Translations under genes and position numbers: made by a program
Shown here: piece by piece, positions 1 through 23,371 of the stretch
Layout: each line of letters starts with the position of its first letter
Numbering within the stretch: position 1 is the first letter of the stretch
Notes under the pieces: model-generated
Told to the model about the DNA's origin: nothing
Databases searched by the model: none
The model's input: the letters and a program-made list of their open reading frames with translations, nothing else
Source: Toxoplasma gondii ME49
Lineage: Eukaryota; Apicomplexa; Conoidasida; Eucoccidiorida; Sarcocystidae
Assembly (NCBI RefSeq): GCF_000006565.2
Contig: NC_031468.1
Coordinates: 310,001 to 374,000 of the forward strand
Direction: 5' to 3'
Length of the DNA stretch: 64,000 bases

Positions 1-3000
1 TGTTGATTGATTCGACTGCTGCACCAATGGCACTGCACCAGCCGAAAGGACGCCGACTTTTTTAGCGGTGACCGGCGGCGGACTCGCGGAACAAAAGCCG
101 CCTGAAGCCTTCGAACCTATGGAATTGGACAGCAGCTGCCGATGTAATGCGGTTATTGCAAAACGAGGAAAGATATGTGCGTATGACAAAAGCGCATAAT
201 CTGACTAACACGACACGTGGATACGTATTCACGATGAACCAGGAATCACACTGTTCGGCACGGTCTAGTAGCGCATTGAAGAATTCAGTCAATATGCCCC
301 GACACGGGTAATTTTGCTTCAAGTAACTGGTACGAGGATAGGTCCATACGATTAGTAAAATTGCGTTCATCCAGGCGGGATCCACGTGTAAAAAATTTGA
401 GACGGTCGTCTCGGTATTACTGTGCACACCTAAGAAACTGCGTTCTGCTTCTGAATTGCTTTTTTGGGGATCAGTTAAGTGCGCATACGGGGGAAGGGAC
501 CTTTGTGGCGTTCGAATGGACCACTCCTAAACCTAGAACTGTGAAAATGGTAAAACTAATAACTTGGACACTACACCATAGAACTGTGAAAATGGTAAAA
601 TTAATAACTTGGACACTATGCCTAGAAATATGTGGGGGGTGAGGTCGGAGGAAGAAGCCGTGGCACCATCCAAAGAGAGGAACTCGCTTACCCTCTGACA
701 TCTTTTAAATTTTACGGAAGATGGAATAGCAGCATCTTTTAAAGGATCAAACTCACCGCAGTTACCGGCAGCACAGCAGTCGCCAACGTATGAGTACTGC
801 CGGGCTGTTGCCCAAATGGTCTGGACGCAAGACACCCACCACCGAGGATTGCCCAAATAATAGCACCACCGGGCTGAAGCTGCTCGTTCTTGTTTTTGCG
901 CATCCTTCGATACCTATCCTTCATATGTGAAATTCATCCTTCCGTTAGCAAAAATAACAGTCACACATGATCGCATAGCACAGAAAAAAAAGTTCGTCTC
1001 CCCGCGTCCCTGTCTTGGCCGTGAAAGGCTGCAGCCACACTGCCGTAGTGGTTTGCATGAATTGGAGGTCAACAGGGCGTGCCAGGCACGGGGTGTGCAT
1101 GCGCGGCTACCCGCGTGTTTACCACAACATTCGACTACTGTGGCTTGTCGACTTCACCGATTCCCCTCTTCACGCCCTCTAGGTACCACCACTAAGCACT
1201 GCGTCAAATGTTTTTGTGCCTTGCCGAGGGGGAAGCCGACGAAAAAACAAATTCCCAAGTGACGTTGCCATTATCCTAGGGCACGTCCGCACAGCAAGCC
1301 TACTGCCCACACGTCTATTGCTGTGTGCAGTTTGAGCAGAAGGTGTCCACGGCAGCCTCTTTGTCTGCAAAACTCAACATCTGATACCAGAGTTTTTTTA
1401 GGAAGCTAAGTAACTCTTCGTATGAGGAATTGTGTTGTTTGCATGGGTAGACGGATCAGCAATTTGGACAAACGCGTCTCCCGTGAGCAGGGGTAAGTAC
1501 TTCACGTTAAGAGGTTTTTATGCACTGGAGTTGCAACTCTACTGGGGTGGACGACCCCCTGCGTGCAAGGACCGGGCCAGGCGACCGTTCCGGCCAATGT
1601 GAGCAGGATGCATCTCTACTCTCTGTTGACTTTAGTTCTTCCTTTTTCTGAGACGCTGCTTCTGGTTCGATGTGTTCTGGTGTCTGGTAACTGAGTTTGT
1701 GACCGAGGACAGTCCAGTCTGGTGCATGCACTCGAAGACGGCTGCTGGTGCTGGACGGTGGGCACCTCAAGGATAGGTCTGACGTCTGCAAAGTGCGTTT
1801 TATCTGGGCTTGACGCTTTGTGTTAGATGCTATGCATTTTCAGCTGATCGGCACCAGGAATGTAGTGCCAGCTGTCGGGTGAAACACAAGAGCCCGGCGA
1901 CCTATTTTTTTGGTGGGCAAGGCGAAAGTCGGACCAGCCTGGTTTCGCCAAGGAGAGATGATCTTGTCCACGTGCTTGTCTTCTTTTTTTCCTTCCGTGC
2001 AAAACCACTAGGGTGGTGCTGAGGGCGTGGTCTCAGATGGTGCTGCCTATTCGTCGCGACCTCTCGCTGCTGTTATCACCGGAAGCCTTGGGCCGGAGGC
2101 GGGAATAATTGCAACGCTGTCGGTCGGCTTCGCGCAGTGCGTCGTTTTTTTTAGGCAGCACCGCTGTCACCTCTTCAGCCGTGCACGTTGCAGCTGCCTG
2201 TGTCTGTTGAGTCGTCCATTTCTGTCCGCTGCGCCACTTTCTTTTCCCCTTTGGGCTTCCCGGGAGAGTGCACAGCGGCGGCATCGCGCGACAAACAATA
2301 CATACGCTCTCAGCAGGACGCCGCCGGATCGGAGAAAAGATACCTGGCTCGTGTGTATTCGTAAGTCAAAAACAGTAGCTGAGGGCTGGCACTGCAGAAC
2401 CTGTTTCGATTGCTGGTTTATCTTCGTTTCTGTGATGACAGAAATTGCAAAACTAGGCCCCTCCGTGCTTGACGATGAGTGGTGTCTGATCGTAGTACCA
2501 GGATTTTCTTAGCATCAGAGAAGAGGGTTGTTTGTGGTCTGTCTTTCAAACCAATGCCGTGCGTGCATGCCACACTCGCGTAGCAGGTGCGACTATCGCG
2601 CGGTTGAGCCAGTGCGTAAATGGAGTCTATCCGGATAGAAGCCTGACTGTGACGAACGGACATAAGGTCATCCCCGGTAGAAAAGGGCAGGTCCGTTCTT
2701 CCAACTCTAGTCGGCGCGGAGCGCCTAGTTGAGCATGAAAGTTGAGGGGGAAGTTTCGCGACTCCGAGACGTGGCGGGTATGTTTTACCACATAACGCAC
2801 ATAAGGTTAGGATGTGGTTATTGCAGTGACACTATTGACCTGTAACGCCGAAATCGAGTATGGTAATCAGAGTTGTGCATCGCCACGATGTGCGTCAATA
2901 TCGGATGTGGTGCACCGATTCTTTTGAGCTAGGTGTGCTCAGGGAGGGATGCGTGGTGGGTGGGAGGATACCAAAACGGACGGATACTAATCGTGTGCAT

Positions 3001-3373
3001 GTCAGTGACGCGATTACGCAGTTGCCCGACATTGCTGGAAGATGACAGAGCCCCAATTTTCGTAAATGACTAAGGCGCTTTGTGGGCTAGAGTCTTTTTG
3101 TTTAGCCATTTTCTGGTGGCACCTATCTTGATGCCAAAGGCAAGTTGCGCTGCTCCGATTGTGCTTGTCTTAATGCAGTTTCCGCCTGCCATCCGCCGTT
3201 AGAGGTCGATGACCAATGCCGACGTAGCGTTACTTTTTGAGGCTCGGCTGGCGGAAAGCCTGTGTCCGACAGGTCCCCTCTGAGTTGTTTCGGAGCCGAC
3301 AGGGTGTCAGTCCACCAGGACGCCGGTATTGTGGTGTGTGGCTGTCTGTTTTGGTCTGCATTTCGTTTTTGAA
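1..3373. other. Non-coding region upstream of the MAPK2-type kinase gene
   Basis: No reading frame here shows protein family motifs, sustained coding composition or a plausible splice structure. Short open frames occur on both strands but look random. The part nearest 3374 must contain the kinase promoter and 5' UTR. A GAGACG hexamer lies at 2766-2771; GAGACG-type elements are known promoter motifs in Toxoplasma, but here the preceding base is C rather than A/T, so its role is unproven. The only repeat I see is the 39-bp duplication at 535-618. Confidence 0.6.
535..618. repeat. Direct tandem duplication, two 39-bp copies
   Basis: Copies at 535-573 and 580-618 begin AGAACTGTGAAAATGG and end AACTTGGACACTA. 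They differ at one base (AAACTAAT versus AAATTAAT) and are separated by 6 bp, giving a 45-bp period. The near identity suggests a recent duplication. It lies in non-coding DNA and no function is apparent. Confidence 0.9.
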
Positions 3374-15013
<11,640 letters not shown>

Positions 15014-17321
15014 GCTGAGGCAGTGAAGACTGCACAACTTGGTCTAATGACTAATGGTCTTGCACACGGGGGATTACACTTTTAGATTATGCAAGTAATG
15101 CCTGCAGGGTCAGCTAGAAGGAGGTAGAAACGGCGTGCGCTATGCGATGTGTATCAATACCTTGTGGACAACGGGCAGTTTTCTCTTGTTCAGTACATTG
15201 ATGGTTTGCTGTGTCCGTGGGGGGCCGCCGTTATGCTGTGGGAGCCAGAGGACTATGTGGGAAGCACGTGATGGCAAGAGTGTGGTGCGGTGGATCGGGG
15301 TGCACTAGATGTACTGGTTCTGAGGCTGGTGTTGTTGCTGTTGTGCCGACGTTTTCCCAGCTTTATGGACCCAAGGTGTGCGAGTAAAGTGGCTAGATGA
15401 GGAAGAGTCGCAAGAAGATGGAGTGCTAGAAACGAAAGAGACTGAGGGACAGTCTAAAGTGCCTTCCACACAGTAGGCTAGAATCACAAAACAACATGAG
15501 GAGTAACCAAATAAAGCGAATAATAAAAGTTCAGTGGGGAGAAACGAGCAAGCATGGATGATGTCTGACAAACAGGCAGAACTGGATGTCAAACCGGGAC
15601 GTGCGCCTGCCGAAGTTGCCACGTCATGGATAATATTTGAGGTTTTTTCCTGTGCGGATTACCGTGTTACTTCTGGTCAGGGGGTGGACGCACCTGGTTA
15701 ACTGATATGTTAAACGGAGTGGAACTGTAGTTTGTGTGGAGCCCTTCAATCTGGAGCTGAGGGGGGGAGAGGAGCAGACAAGTAGACAAATGCCACAGAT
15801 GTTGACGTGTAAACAGTGGACTGCCGTGTTCAATACTTGAATGGTCTGTACAGTCTCTGCCTGACATCAGTACTGGAAGGCATTATGATGTCGAACTGCA
15901 CCCAGCAGCTGAGGGGTGTACTTGGGTACTCGGGGCAGCGTGGTTGTGTGCTTAAGAAGTTAATCTGCTAATGCTTGGCAAAGTTGCCAGTACATCCATT
16001 TTTGTTTGTTTGCGACCGGGGGAGGACGTCTTCACATGAACAACTTTCCACACTTCGCTTACAGCGATGTGCCTGGTTTCGTCTGGATGTGCGCTTGGAA
16101 ACGCCAGAGACAACATGGTAAAGCGCTTTTATTGGATGCTAGTTTTTATTGGTACCACCGATGTTCGAGCGACTTCATCGTGGCCCGCGTTTCCGGACCC
16201 TATTCGGAAGACTCACAAGTAGAACGTTTCAGCGTCGTTTGTTCCGTTAGGTAGCGACGTGACATGCACAAAGAGCTGTAGATTCCTAGAGGCTTTCGCT
16301 GGGATATCTTTACCCTCACCAGCCACTACGGTGTTGACTCCGAACTGTAATTGACATGTAAACATATATCCATGTGCAGCCCCCGCACACTTGAATTTTT
16401 ATTTGGTAGAACAACCACAGCCGAGAACGGGACAAATCCGAGACTGAGCTGTTCTCTGCGTTCCATCCGCTCAAAACCGTTTCATGATGAAGAGTGGTCC
16501 CAAACGTGTGTCGCAGTTTTTCGAGGTGCCGCCAGATTCCTAAGGTGAAGGGATGAGATCTCTTTCCGAAACTACTGCACCTCTGGTACTGAGTGGAGCT
16601 GGAAGGTTTCTGAACATACATTCGTGCATTGTTGGTTTCGGTTTCGCTGCGGTAACGTGATGCAATACCTCCCCTAAGCGATCAGCGTTTCGTGCCAATT
16701 CCAGCCTACACTGTCGTCCGCCAAATGGTGTATAGGAATTTTTCCGCTCTACATCTAGCGCTGTTTGTGACCTGTCACTCACGGACTACCATGAGCTACA
16801 GACACCGTCAAACTCTACTAATGCAACCTGTTTTTCCGCTTGGCGCTCAAGTCTAACACACACCACATCGTACACGATGAATGCCCTACGCTATTTTCCG
16901 TCGTGGTTGTCTGTAAGGTCGACTACCTCTGCTTGCCAACCAAATATGGATTTCGTATACAGCATGTGGAAACAGCGGAGAAGCATAGTTGAAAGTCTTG
17001 GGTCATCTCTGGGTAGTACGGACTGTCCGGTGCTTCCAGCAAGACTGCCTCGGCCACCCTTCCGCTTTCCGGTAGGGGACGGGAAGAAGGGAGCACGACA
17101 CTCCTTTAGTACAGGCGAGTTCGCATCTCACAGCAGCTTGCAAGAACACAAACACCACCTGGTTCTGGCTGTTTACGGGCTACGAGTACATCTTTGAATT
17201 GGACCAAAAAGAGGATTAACGGGTAACCCGGGCTTTCACAGCAGACAGACTAGCGACAGGGTATGAGATAGAGAACTCAATCAAACCGAGCTTGTTACGT
17301 CTCTGTTCGACCGGACACTAT
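15014..17321. other. Non-coding region between convergent MORN and RPS17 genes
   Basis: The two flanking genes converge here, so this should hold both 3' UTRs and polyadenylation sites. I looked for further MORN units downstream of 15013 and found none. A 200-bp open stretch follows a CAG at ~15106, but it has no MORN motif and is in the wrong phase. No RNA gene or repeat was recognised. Confidence 0.55.
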
Positions 17322-19024
17322 TCAGTTTCTTCGGTTCTGGTTGTTCGACGGGCGTCCCGCACTGGGAACAACAACATTGGGCAGGTTGATGTCAAGTGCA
17401 CGCAGCATGTCGGCCGTGTCCTGGTCAACGGTGATGGTCGCCACATCGACCTCCGATCGCTCGGGGACGAAATCCATGCGGCGCTCACGCTCTTCTTCCT
17501 GCAATTTGAGAGAAATGCCTCGGACCGGTCCCTTTTGGATTCTCTTCATCAGATGCTGAACACATAACAAAAGGGAACACCACCACACTTAATGACATGA
17601 TGCCATCACGGCACTGAAATTTGGTTTCGTAGTAATCGACGTAGGCCTACACTCGGTGACTTTTACAAGAACTGCAGAGATCGGACGTGCCGGTGACAAG
17701 TGCGCGTGTCACCATACATACAGAGGAGACGAATAACAAGAAATCACCACAAACGAGGTCGAAGCTTTGGAAGTACGGCAGTAACGATCACCAATGCAGA
17801 GCAATAGCGATGGATCACCATGTGCTGATGTAGTAGACTATGGTGATTTTAACTCGCTTACACTAAAACCCAGCCTCCGGCACGCGCAGACACAAGGAAG
17901 AAAATGGCGCAGAGTTTGGCGCTAACCTCCACTGAACCCGCATCCTGCACTCGACAAACCAAATGCAGTGCTTAGTCCCGGATAGAAAACCATACTTACG
18001 GTTACGAATCCCGCAACCCGGTTGCGCATGCGCTTCGACGGAATTACGGCGACCTCTTCCGAAATCTTCTTGTTAATCTGGAAGTCCAGAGTAAGCCTGT
18101 AGGATACCATAAGAGCCACACATATGCACCGTGGCTACTAGTTCCCACACTGTAACCGTCAACCTACGACCTACCACCATTCCGCGACTGTATAGACTAC
18201 TGACGGGACGTGCTCCCAGTGCTGGATAATATAAAGTAGACGCTCTTGGAACCGACTCTACAAGAGGATATTCCCAGAAGAGCATTTGATCCCGATTTGC
18301 ACTTTACGTAGTCACAGTTACATCGAATGCGGTTGAAAATGTCAACATGAATGCTCCTATGCAGACCAGAAGCTGTCAAACACGGAGGCCTTACTTAGCG
18401 TAGTACTTCTCGACAATCTGTCGAGCAGCACGCTTGACGGTCCTGGTACGCACGCGCCCCTACAAAACAAGCCGCAGAGAAAAAGTTCCGGACCACGATT
18501 CACCGCAGTTCATCCATAATTTTGCGAACAAAACACATACGGTGTCATGAAGTACAAGCTAGATGGGAGCAATGCAAACAGTCGCCCACATCGCAACTGG
18601 CGAGACCACCCGCCTGCGCTCCAGCACAGTCCGAGAGGGCGGACAACCTGGTTAGGTAATGAGCCCACACAGGGCCACAAAATTTGCAGAAAAACAGAAT
18701 GAAATGACAAAACGTCGAAGAAAATGGGGAACATCATGCCATTCATCAATGCGGTTGGTATAAAAAACACCACCCGTGCGATTCTGGCGTGTATACGCAC
18801 AGGGGTAGAAAAGTAAATTAAGACCTGACTTGTGACAGCACGCTTTCCCTTCCACAGATAGAAGTGCAAACACTACGGAGAAAATAACACATTAGAAGAA
18901 ATGTCGTGGACTTTTTCCCGTCCTGTGTATCAAACGGCTTCAGGCTGCCTCCCCACAGTTTCAAGAGCGAACCACTCCCATCTCCTTTGGCCATGGTATG
19001 CCGGCAGCCCAAAGCACTCACCAT
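17322..19024 (-). CDS. RPS17: 40S ribosomal protein S17 (eS17)
   Basis: Small-subunit ribosomal protein, 132 residues, minus strand. Exons in transcription order: 19024-19022 (only the ATG), 18459-18395, 18096-18000, 17555-17322. The exons read [20 protein letters not shown], then a segment ending NRVAGFVT, then [20 protein letters not shown] and a tail ending with stop TGA at 17322-17324. This is colinear with eukaryotic eS17 over its full usual length (~135). Donors are GTGAGT, GTAAGG and GTAAGT; acceptors are TAG, CAG and CAG. The isolated start codon at 19022-19024 (ATG|GTGAGT) was chosen because the next exon begins GGG-CGC without a Met, and no better ATG|GT lies nearby on the minus strand. 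A start codon alone before intron 1 is common in ribosomal-protein genes. Family certain; first exon likely. Confidence 0.93.
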
Positions 19025-19176
19025 GGTGCAGGAAAAACAAGCTGGAACCGACAAAAAGACAATTGGTTCTCGTGACCGCCGGTTTGCTGAAACTGTGTTC
19101 AGTGCTGTTCCCGTTTTCTCGGAAATGGAACACTGTGGACGGTATGCATCCGATCATCCCAGAGAGTTTCCACATG

Positions 19177-19184
19177 CGCATGCA
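19177..19184 (-). promoter_or_regulatory. TRP-2-like GCATGC element upstream of RPS17
   Basis: The plus strand reads CGCATGCA, i.e. TGCATGCG on the RPS17 strand, about 150 bp upstream of its start codon. Toxoplasma ribosomal-protein promoters are reported to share a TRP-2 motif with a [T/C]GCATGC[G/A] core. Position and gene class fit, but binding is not shown by sequence alone. Confidence 0.5.
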
Positions 19185-20919
19185 ACGGAGAAAATCCCCG
19201 CGAGTCGCTCAGCTGAGAACGCCTCCCCATTTCCGCGCGAACGGTAACGTTTGGCAGCTGTTGGGGGAGAAAACTGCACGCCCCGCCGGAGTGGCGCATT
19301 CGTAGTGAGGTAGACCCATGTCACGCGAAGAATGTTCCCTGTAAGTGTGTTTACGGTGGTTTGGCGTGTCTTTCTTGACGGTGAATAAACTGAGGACCAA
19401 TACCGTGTAGAGTGCATTGGTGATCCATGACTAGCGCCAGGTAGGAATATGAAAATGTACTTCGGGCTAACCGGGAGACTAGGCTGATGCGCTACACATT
19501 GAGATCCCCGGGGGGACATTTTTTCCGACAGGGGGGTTTAGTCTACCAGTTCATCCCAGTTATGTATGCACGCATGACCGTGCTCCCGTAGTTGTTCCCG
19601 CTTAATGAGGCGGCAGCAATGGCGATTTTTTATCATGGGATAAAACGACACGATTAACGCTCCGGCGGTGCGCGGTTTGAAGTTGAACTGGGCTGGTCGA
19701 TCTGGACACAGAGAGACTCAAGCCAATGGTTGACCCCAGCAGAGGAGAAAAGGCGAAACTGGATTTTGGCTATCGTATTGAACCGGTAGAATCTCCTTCC
19801 TGCAACAGCAACGTACGAACCCAAGTAGCAAGACAAAAGCTCGGAGTGCGCACAGATGACCGCCGAGCTCAAGCCCTGGACGTAACAGCACGTGAGAGGA
19901 CCCATAAGGAAATCACATTTAGTAATTATGATCCATGGTGCCATCATCTACAATAATATAGGTCACTCTGATCCGTTCTTTCTCCACAAAATACTAAAAA
20001 GCGGGCGTCGATACTCGCACGTGACCACGACTAGCACGCTGCCGCGGCAGCGCCGGTAACGTGGATCTCAAGTTGGCAGCGAAGCACGAAGATTTCACGT
20101 TTCCTGTAATCATCTTTGCGGGGCTCTCTTCAAAGGTTGAGTCGCGAAGCGTGCTTTGACGCACAGTAAAGACCGACCCGTCGATGGGAAAGTAGGGCGT
20201 TCACCAATCGTTGTCTCCCACGTGAAGAGACAAGCGACAAGTACTGCAAGACATATTTGTTACAAGGTCTAGGCTTGGGCCGAAATCCCTCAGTCGCACC
20301 AGCGCTAATAAGTGTCCTGCACACGTGAGTGTGAACTTCTTGAGGATTGGACCCGTAGCTAGTGCCGAGCATCTGGCTGTTGTCAAAAAATTATCGTTTG
20401 CCTGCGTGGCAGGTACTCTTCTCTGCTGAGCATGTTCGTTCCGCACCTCTTTGTAATACTTCAAGCTTATGCGTGAAAGTCCGTTTGAACACAAAAGCTG
20501 ATGAATAGTGATCTCGAATCGTCGGGGATTTGAGCCGATGCAAGATGACACAAAACCACAGCGACAGGATTACTCTTAAAGAACGCACGTATTACAACGT
20601 CGCCGAATCTGGCTGTGAAGTGTGGACTCGGGATATCTTTGCCAGATTGTCGTAATCTATACAGGATTTTGTTGCAGATGTATCCTTGCTAGAATTCTTG
20701 GATTTATGGGGCCACCTCCTGGGCTCACGCGTAACGAATCAGCTGGGACCAGGGAGAATATTTTTGCGCTTATGGTGCACTTATGCACGACCGGTCAAAC
20801 TGCGAACAACACGGTTCGCCCTCAGAGAGAAACATTTGAATGGAATGGCAATTCCCAAAGTGGTGCGCACTGTTATTGCTTAAGACCGGCTCCAGCTGTA
20901 GGTTTGTTTGTTGAGTGGA

Positions 20920-20926
20920 TGAGACG
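20920..20926 (+). promoter_or_regulatory. WGAGACG-type promoter element (candidate)
   Basis: TGAGACG matches the A/TGAGACG element found in many Toxoplasma promoters. It lies about 1.05 kb upstream of the mosaic-gene ATG. A seven-base motif occurs often by chance, so this is tentative. Confidence 0.25.
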
Positions 20927-21755
20927 CACTTAGAACAACAGGATTTGGAACCGTCAAGTAGTCAACTAATAGGTGTTTGTCCATTTGCGAGATTCCGTCA
21001 TTGCCTTTGGCGAACGTGAGGATACTCAGCGTCGTTTGATGTACCAGTCCGAGAAATTCGTAAAACAATGTAACGGCACGTTGGACAGATTTGGGGACGG
21101 CCCGCTCTAGCGGTACACGCAGCTGCATGCACCACCGGAGCATGCTTGAAAGTGCAGAAAGCCCATGCCGAGTTCGTCAACCGGTGTCTCCAACATAACA
21201 TAGATAAAGTCGTACCTTTCTGGTGACGCGCCCTTGACTACATTATTTGCAGACCAAACGTGCAACTCTCACCGAATGCAGCAGCACCAGTGCAGTGGTG
21301 GAATATTTTACTGGGATTCCTTGAAAAATCCGGAGGTGCGAGGGACAACAGTGAGAAATCGAAATGCTGGACACTGCGCAGCCTGCGCCTTTTTAGAGAT
21401 TCCCTGTGGAGTAGTCTTCTGAAGGCTCTGAATACAACGTCTACCTATTCACTTGAAAAGGTGCTCGTGTCCTCAAGACAGCCTCGATTATAGATGAGTT
21501 CCGAGTCCACTTCAAACCGTCCCCATGTGGGGTCTGGAATATCGTCTTTGTTCAAATTCTGACAGTATCTTTGTCACGTGCTGCAGTGAAACACGTGAAA
21601 GGATACCAAAGAATGCCCCGATCCTTGGTGATACCATGGGGCTTCCTGAGTATCGTTCTCATTAGGTTTCCGGGTCACAGGCCACAGACACTGTTGCATC
21701 CTTGTTCGCAGCGTTTGATTCATTTTCCCCCCTATGCTGCACTAAAGACGTCCAG

Positions 21756-21911
21756 GAGCTGACTCTAGCGGTGACCTACGAGAATTCGATGTTTGTTTCT
21801 GAATCAACATTTTCGATCCCTGTCCCTCATAATCGTGATTTACGGTTGCCAGTGGCACCGAACACTAGTTGTTGGCCATCTTTGACTGATCCGAAAGTTT
21901 TTGTAAACTAA
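21756..21911 (+). other. Possible upstream or orphan exon (weak)
   Basis: After an acceptor-like TCCAG (21751-21755), a frame reads ELTLAVTYENSMFVSESTFS and stays open to TAA at 21909-21911. The wording resembles the extracellular repeats of the downstream mosaic gene. It has no clear donor and no ATG at its head, and an in-frame TAG at 21955 separates it from the ATG at 21970. It may be a relic repeat unit, a 5' UTR exon or chance. Confidence 0.2.
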
Positions 21912-21969
21912 CCGGCATCTGTTTGCCGATGACTCCCCCTTTCTGGTCTTGTCTTAGAGTGTCTTTCTT

Positions 21970-23371
21970 ATGGAGGGGAACACTGAGGCCAAAACGCCCA
22001 ACGTGCTGGGGCCCTCTCATATTGCTCTGTCGCCACGGCAGGCCAGGTGGAAGACCGTGCCACTTTCATCTTCAGAACATGTACCCAGAAGCCGTATTTC
22101 TCGAAGGACCTCAGTTTCGACATTTGGCCACCTCTCGGTTACGGTCACCGTGACCAATCGTGCTTGCCAATTCCTGGAACCTCAGAGCAGGATTCCAGGC
22201 GTCGACTCAGCAGCATTCTTCGCCGGGGTCCTGCGGCAGCAATTGAAGACTGGCAATATAGCCGGCCGCAGGCTCATCCTTCTCACTTGCTTTTTCCTTT
22301 GGTTCGGATGTAATGGCGTCTTCCAAGAATATAGCAGAACAGGCAGTCCTGGAAGTCGTCTGAACAACAGTCAGCCCAGCCACAGTATCCAGAATCATTC
22401 TTGTACTGTGGATAAGGAGGCTGTTGCGTTGCTGTTCAAAGCGAGGGAATCTGAACGTTTAGGAGGTTGTCCGTTCGATTTTAGCAGCGCGAAGTGCCCG
22501 AGAACATGTTCTACAGCAGGTCCAGGAGACACTTCTTTACTAGCTGGACTGCTGCGGTTCTTCACTTTTCAGAACTTGTATCAAATTGTGCCCAGAGGCC
22601 TGGACTGTATTCGCTTGTTTTACGCAAAAACAGTGACTTCTTCAGCTGTCTACAGCATCAAGAGATATCATACTGGGAATTTCACGGCTTTCGTACCGTT
22701 TGCTTTGCTCGCCACAGCTGAGAATGTAGCAACGTTGACTGGCACAACGATTCCGAGCGAGGCAAACACCACGCAAGGATTGCCACCTCGTCATCCCTCG
22801 CTGAAACAGGACAGTCCCGATTGGCTTGGGGACGATGCTTCTTTTAGCGTGCTGAATGGGAATGACACTTCTACCAACGACACCAGAAGCGGCCACAGGT
22901 ACATTGCCTATTCTCCTGCCGAGAGATTACCTGCTTCAGCACTTGCGGAGGAGACACGTTCGAAGAACATAGATGACGCAAAAAGCCCAGATACCGAACG
23001 CGTGCCAGTGTACGAGGTACGCTCAGCGTCTCCCTCTGAGAGGCCTACCAAGGTAAACGGTGGAGAGGAATCAGCGCGTAAATTGCAGAAGGGAAATTTG
23101 CATCACCATAGGGCCTTCCCCAGGAATGCGAAACAGCTTCAGTTTACCACCGACAGGGTTAGGCACATCGTGCTTACGGGAAGTCTACGCCCGTCGTACG
23201 TCAAAGGCTCAGCTATTGATGTCACGGCAGACGTCACTCAGGCAGGAGAACTCGACCTTGGGTTTGACGGCGACGTCTTCTTTAGCCTTTATTTGAAGAA
23301 AGAAGGACCGCTCGGTGCAGCGACCCAGCCAATTCCTCAGTCTCCAACGTATCGAGCTCGCGCAGAGAAAG
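21970..23371 (+). other. Mosaic gene exon 1: N terminus with buried signal anchor
   Basis: A 1402-bp exon, 467 residues plus one base, donor GTACGC. Residues ~101-118 (RLILLTCFFLWFGCNGVF) are the only strong hydrophobic segment and follow ~100 polar residues. Apicomplexan secreted proteins often have such recessed signal sequences; a type II anchor is the alternative. Several NxS/T sequons follow (around residues 134-310), consistent with a lumenal chain. From ~390 the sequence becomes repeat-like (QLQFTTDRVRHIVLTGSLRP), the first Ig-like unit, which continues into the next exon. The region between the hydrophobic segment and ~390 is unrecognised. Confidence 0.7.

Larger units (their letters stand above)
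19025..21969. other. Divergent intergenic region, RPS17 / giant mosaic gene
   Basis: This must carry the RPS17 promoter on its left and the mosaic-gene promoter on its right. It contains the TRP-2-like element at 19177-19184 and a TGAGACG element at 20920-20926. One coding-like stretch at 21756-21911 is listed separately. I see no RNA gene, mobile element or other recognisable gene. Confidence 0.55.

Noticed and set aside
62..427. 121-codon minus-strand open frame at the left edge
   Set aside because: No recognisable motif and unremarkable composition; it could be an exon of a gene outside the window but cannot be supported.
15305..15622. 105-codon minus-strand open frame with Ser/Gln runs
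   Set aside because: Low complexity, no motif and no splice partners; it lies in the 3' intergenic region of two convergent genes.
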